Shown one piece after another: positions 62,182-64,000 of a stretch of DNA of 64,000 nucleotides (position 1 is its first letter; every line of letters starts with the position of its first letter). Origin of the DNA: Hydractinia symbiolongicarpus. Lineage: Eukaryota > Cnidaria > Hydrozoa > Anthoathecata > Hydractiniidae. The DNA lies in contig NC_079878.1 in NCBI RefSeq assembly GCF_029227915.1, positions 34,437,501 to 34,501,500 on the forward strand. The letters run 5' to 3'. The notes under the pieces are model-generated. The model did not search any database and was not told where the DNA came from. It saw only the letters and a program-made list of their open reading frames with translations. Both the position numbers and the translations under genes were made by a program.

Positions 62182-64000
62182 GACCCAACCGTTGTAACAC
62201 AAACGGACTGACACTGTTAGAAAGTCAATGAAATGTGGTTTTTGAAACTGTCGGTATTTTTTCAGCGCGCGAAAGCGGATAGGATTGGTCCCACAGTAAA
62301 GAATGATTAATTTGAATAAATTTTTAAATGAAGCGCTACAACAGCGCCCAGTGTAATCGCTGAGTTCCGGCAATCACGTCAAATTAAGAAGAATGTTATT
62401 TCTTGGATTCCAATTGTCTCATTTATCACATTTATCAGGTCACAGTCCAAAGTTAGTTCAATTAAGTCCCACAGTCAATCGTTTCATTCTTAAAAGCGAT
62501 GCAACCTTGTAATATCACATAAATATCGCTAAATACATGTTGGTACGAATATGTAACCCAACCGTTGTAACTCAAACGGACTGACACCGTTAGAAAGACA
62601 ATGAAATGTAGTTTTTGAAACTGTCGCTATCTCTTCAGCCCGCGATAACGGCTAGGATTGGTTCCACAGTAAAAAATGACTTATGAATCTAAATTTTTAA
62701 ATGAAGCGCTACCACAGCGCCCAGTGTAATCGCTGAGTTCCGGCAATCACGTCAAATTAAGAAGAATGTTATTTCTTGAAGCCCAATTGTCTCATTTATC
62801 ACATTTATCAGGTCACAGTCCAAAGTTAGTTCAATTAAGTCCTACAGTCAATCGTTTCACTGTTAAAAGAGATGCAACCTAGTATTATCAGATAAATATC
62901 GCTAAATACATGTTGCTACGAATATGTGACCCAACCGTTGTAACTCAAACGGACTGACACCGTTAGAAAGACAATGAAATGTAGTTTTTGAAACTGTCGG
63001 TATTTCTTCAGCGCGCGATAACGGATAGGATTGGTTCCACAGTAAAGAATGATTTATTTAAATAAATTTTTAAATGAAGCGCTACAACAGCGCCCAGTGT
63101 AATCGCTGAGTTCCGGCAATCACGTCAAGGTAAGAAGAATGTTATTTCTTGGAGTCCAATTGTCTCATTTATCACATTTATCAGGTCACAGTCCAAAGTT
63201 AGTTCAATTAAGTCCCACAGTCAATCGTTTCACTGTTAAAAGATATGCAACCTAGTAATATCAGATAAATATCGCTAAATACATGTTGCTACGAATATGT
63301 GACCCAACCGTTGTAACTCAAACGGACTGACACCGTTAGAAAGACAATGAAATGTAGTTTTTGAAACTGTCGCTATTTCTCCAGCGCGCAATAACGGCTA
63401 GGATTGGTCCCGCAGTAAAAAATGACTTATGAATCTAAATTTTTATATGAAGCGCTACCACAGCGCCCAGTGTAATCGCTGAGTTCCGGCAAACATGTCA
63501 AATTAAGAAGAATGTTATTTCTTGGAGTCCAATTTTCTCATTTATCACATTTATCAGGTCACAGTCCAAAGTTAGTTCAATTAAGTCCCACAGGCAATCG
63601 TTTCACTGTTAAAAGAGATGCAACCTAGTAATATCAGATAAATATCACTAAATACATGTTAGAACGAACATGTGACCCAACCGTTGTAACTCAAACGGAC
63701 TGACACTGTTAGAAAGTCAATGAAATGTGGTTTTTGAAACTGTCGGTATTTTTTTAGCGCGCGAAAGCGGATAGGATTGGTCCCACAGTAAAGAATGATT
63801 TATTTATCTAAATTTGTAAATGAAGCGCTACCACAGCGCCCAGTGTAATCGCTGAGTTCCGGCAATCACGTCAAATTAAAAAGAATGTTATTTCTTGGAG
63901 TCCAATTTTCTCATTTATCACATTTATCAGGTCACAGTCCAAAGTTAGTTCAATTAAGTCCAACAGTCAATCGTTTCACTGTTAAAAGCGATGCAACCTA

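Larger units (their letters stand above)
1..64000 (+). repeat. Tandem satellite array, 373-bp monomer, about 171 units, fills the window
   Basis: The landmark GCGATGCAAC (variants GTGATGCAAC, GCCATGCAAC, GCCATACACC, GAGATGCAAC, GATATGCAAC) recurs head to tail from 11 to 63988. The usual interval is exactly 373 bp; regular variants are 370-379 bp. The only large exceptions are two 512-bp units and one 280-bp unit. No other sequence class interrupts the array, and no unit is inverted. Both window ends cut through monomers, so the true array is longer. The family is not one I recognise. A single homogeneous eukaryotic satellite of this kind normally sits in centromeric or pericentromeric heterochromatin, or on a sex chromosome; that placement is inferred, not seen. 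Confidence 0.98.
53544..64000 (+). repeat. HOR block VI: loosely ordered 373-bp monomers
   Basis: All 28 complete units from 53544 to 63988 are exactly 373 bp. Longer-range matches are partial. About 54930-55860 matches 57168-58098 (2238 bp, six units; shared TCGGATTCC, CATCTATCAC, GTTAGAGAGTC). About 56560-57110 matches 59544-60094 (2984 bp; shared GGTATATCTTCAGCG and TGTTGCTACG). About 61700-62310 matches 63192-63800 (1492 bp; shared AAAAGATATGC, then AAAAGAGATGC with TATCACTAAATAC). Units 54663 and 56155 (ACAGGTTGGTACG) are also 1492 bp apart. R variants recur at 55409, 55782, 57647 and 58020. The landmark itself drifts here to GAGATGC and GATATGC. The final 12 bases start another monomer. 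Confidence 0.85.

Noticed and set aside
61143-62373. Minus-strand open frames of 62 and 68 codons
   Set aside because: Both lie in block VI monomers, overlap the repeat hairpin region and have no homology I recognise. They are chance frames.
1-64000. CRISPR array
   Set aside because: The period is 373 bp of continuous homology with no unique spacers; it is a satellite.
1-64000. Known satellites of similar length, such as the Drosophila 359-bp 1.688 family
   Set aside because: The monomer shares no sequence I recall from those families. Similar length alone is not evidence of identity.

Overview
The whole 64 kb window is one uninterrupted array of a single tandem satellite repeat with a 373-bp monomer, with no gene and no foreign insertion that I can recognise. 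Using the conserved landmark GCGATGCAAC and its one- or two-base variants, I followed 172 landmark occurrences from position 11 to position 63988. This gives 171 complete landmark-to-landmark units averaging about 374 bp, almost all of them 371-379 bp long and all in the same orientation. Both window ends lie inside the array, so neither boundary is visible. A hand count of one monomer (59139-59511) gives 139 G+C in 373 bp (37%) and 16 CpG against about 13 expected. A megabase-type eukaryotic satellite with undepleted CpG suggests centromeric or pericentromeric heterochromatin of an animal with little germline CpG methylation, such as an insect or another invertebrate. That is an inference; I do not recognise the family or species.

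The array is a patchwork of higher-order repeats (HORs). Block I (1-10111) uses variants A-E, mostly in a five-monomer order spaced 1871 bp. Block II (10112-20455) uses variants B, C, P, F and G, has two copies of an out-of-register junction, and ends with three 746-bp F-G dimers. Block III (20456-34999) has a 10-monomer HOR of about 3.73 kb present twice, then an 8-monomer HOR of 2985 bp present twice. Block IV (35000-41120) is more mixed and carries 371-bp variants. Block V (41121-53263) shows overlapping recent duplications: a 7-monomer unit of 2610 bp twice, then an 8-monomer unit of 2984 bp twice with no difference seen by eye. Block VI (53264-64000) opens with a truncated 280-bp monomer and continues with loosely repeated 4-, 6- and 8-monomer patterns.

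Each monomer is rich in short dyad symmetries. There is an imperfect palindrome around ACATGTTGGTAC, a GCGCT/AGCGC hairpin with a competing CAGCG/CGCTG pairing, and an AGCGAT/ATCGCT inverted repeat. In five block II monomers the first becomes a perfect 20-bp palindrome. Small open reading frames exist only as by-products of the repeat: most begin at TTG and recur once per monomer of particular variants, and 373 is not a multiple of three. I annotate no protein-coding gene, tRNA, rRNA or CRISPR array.
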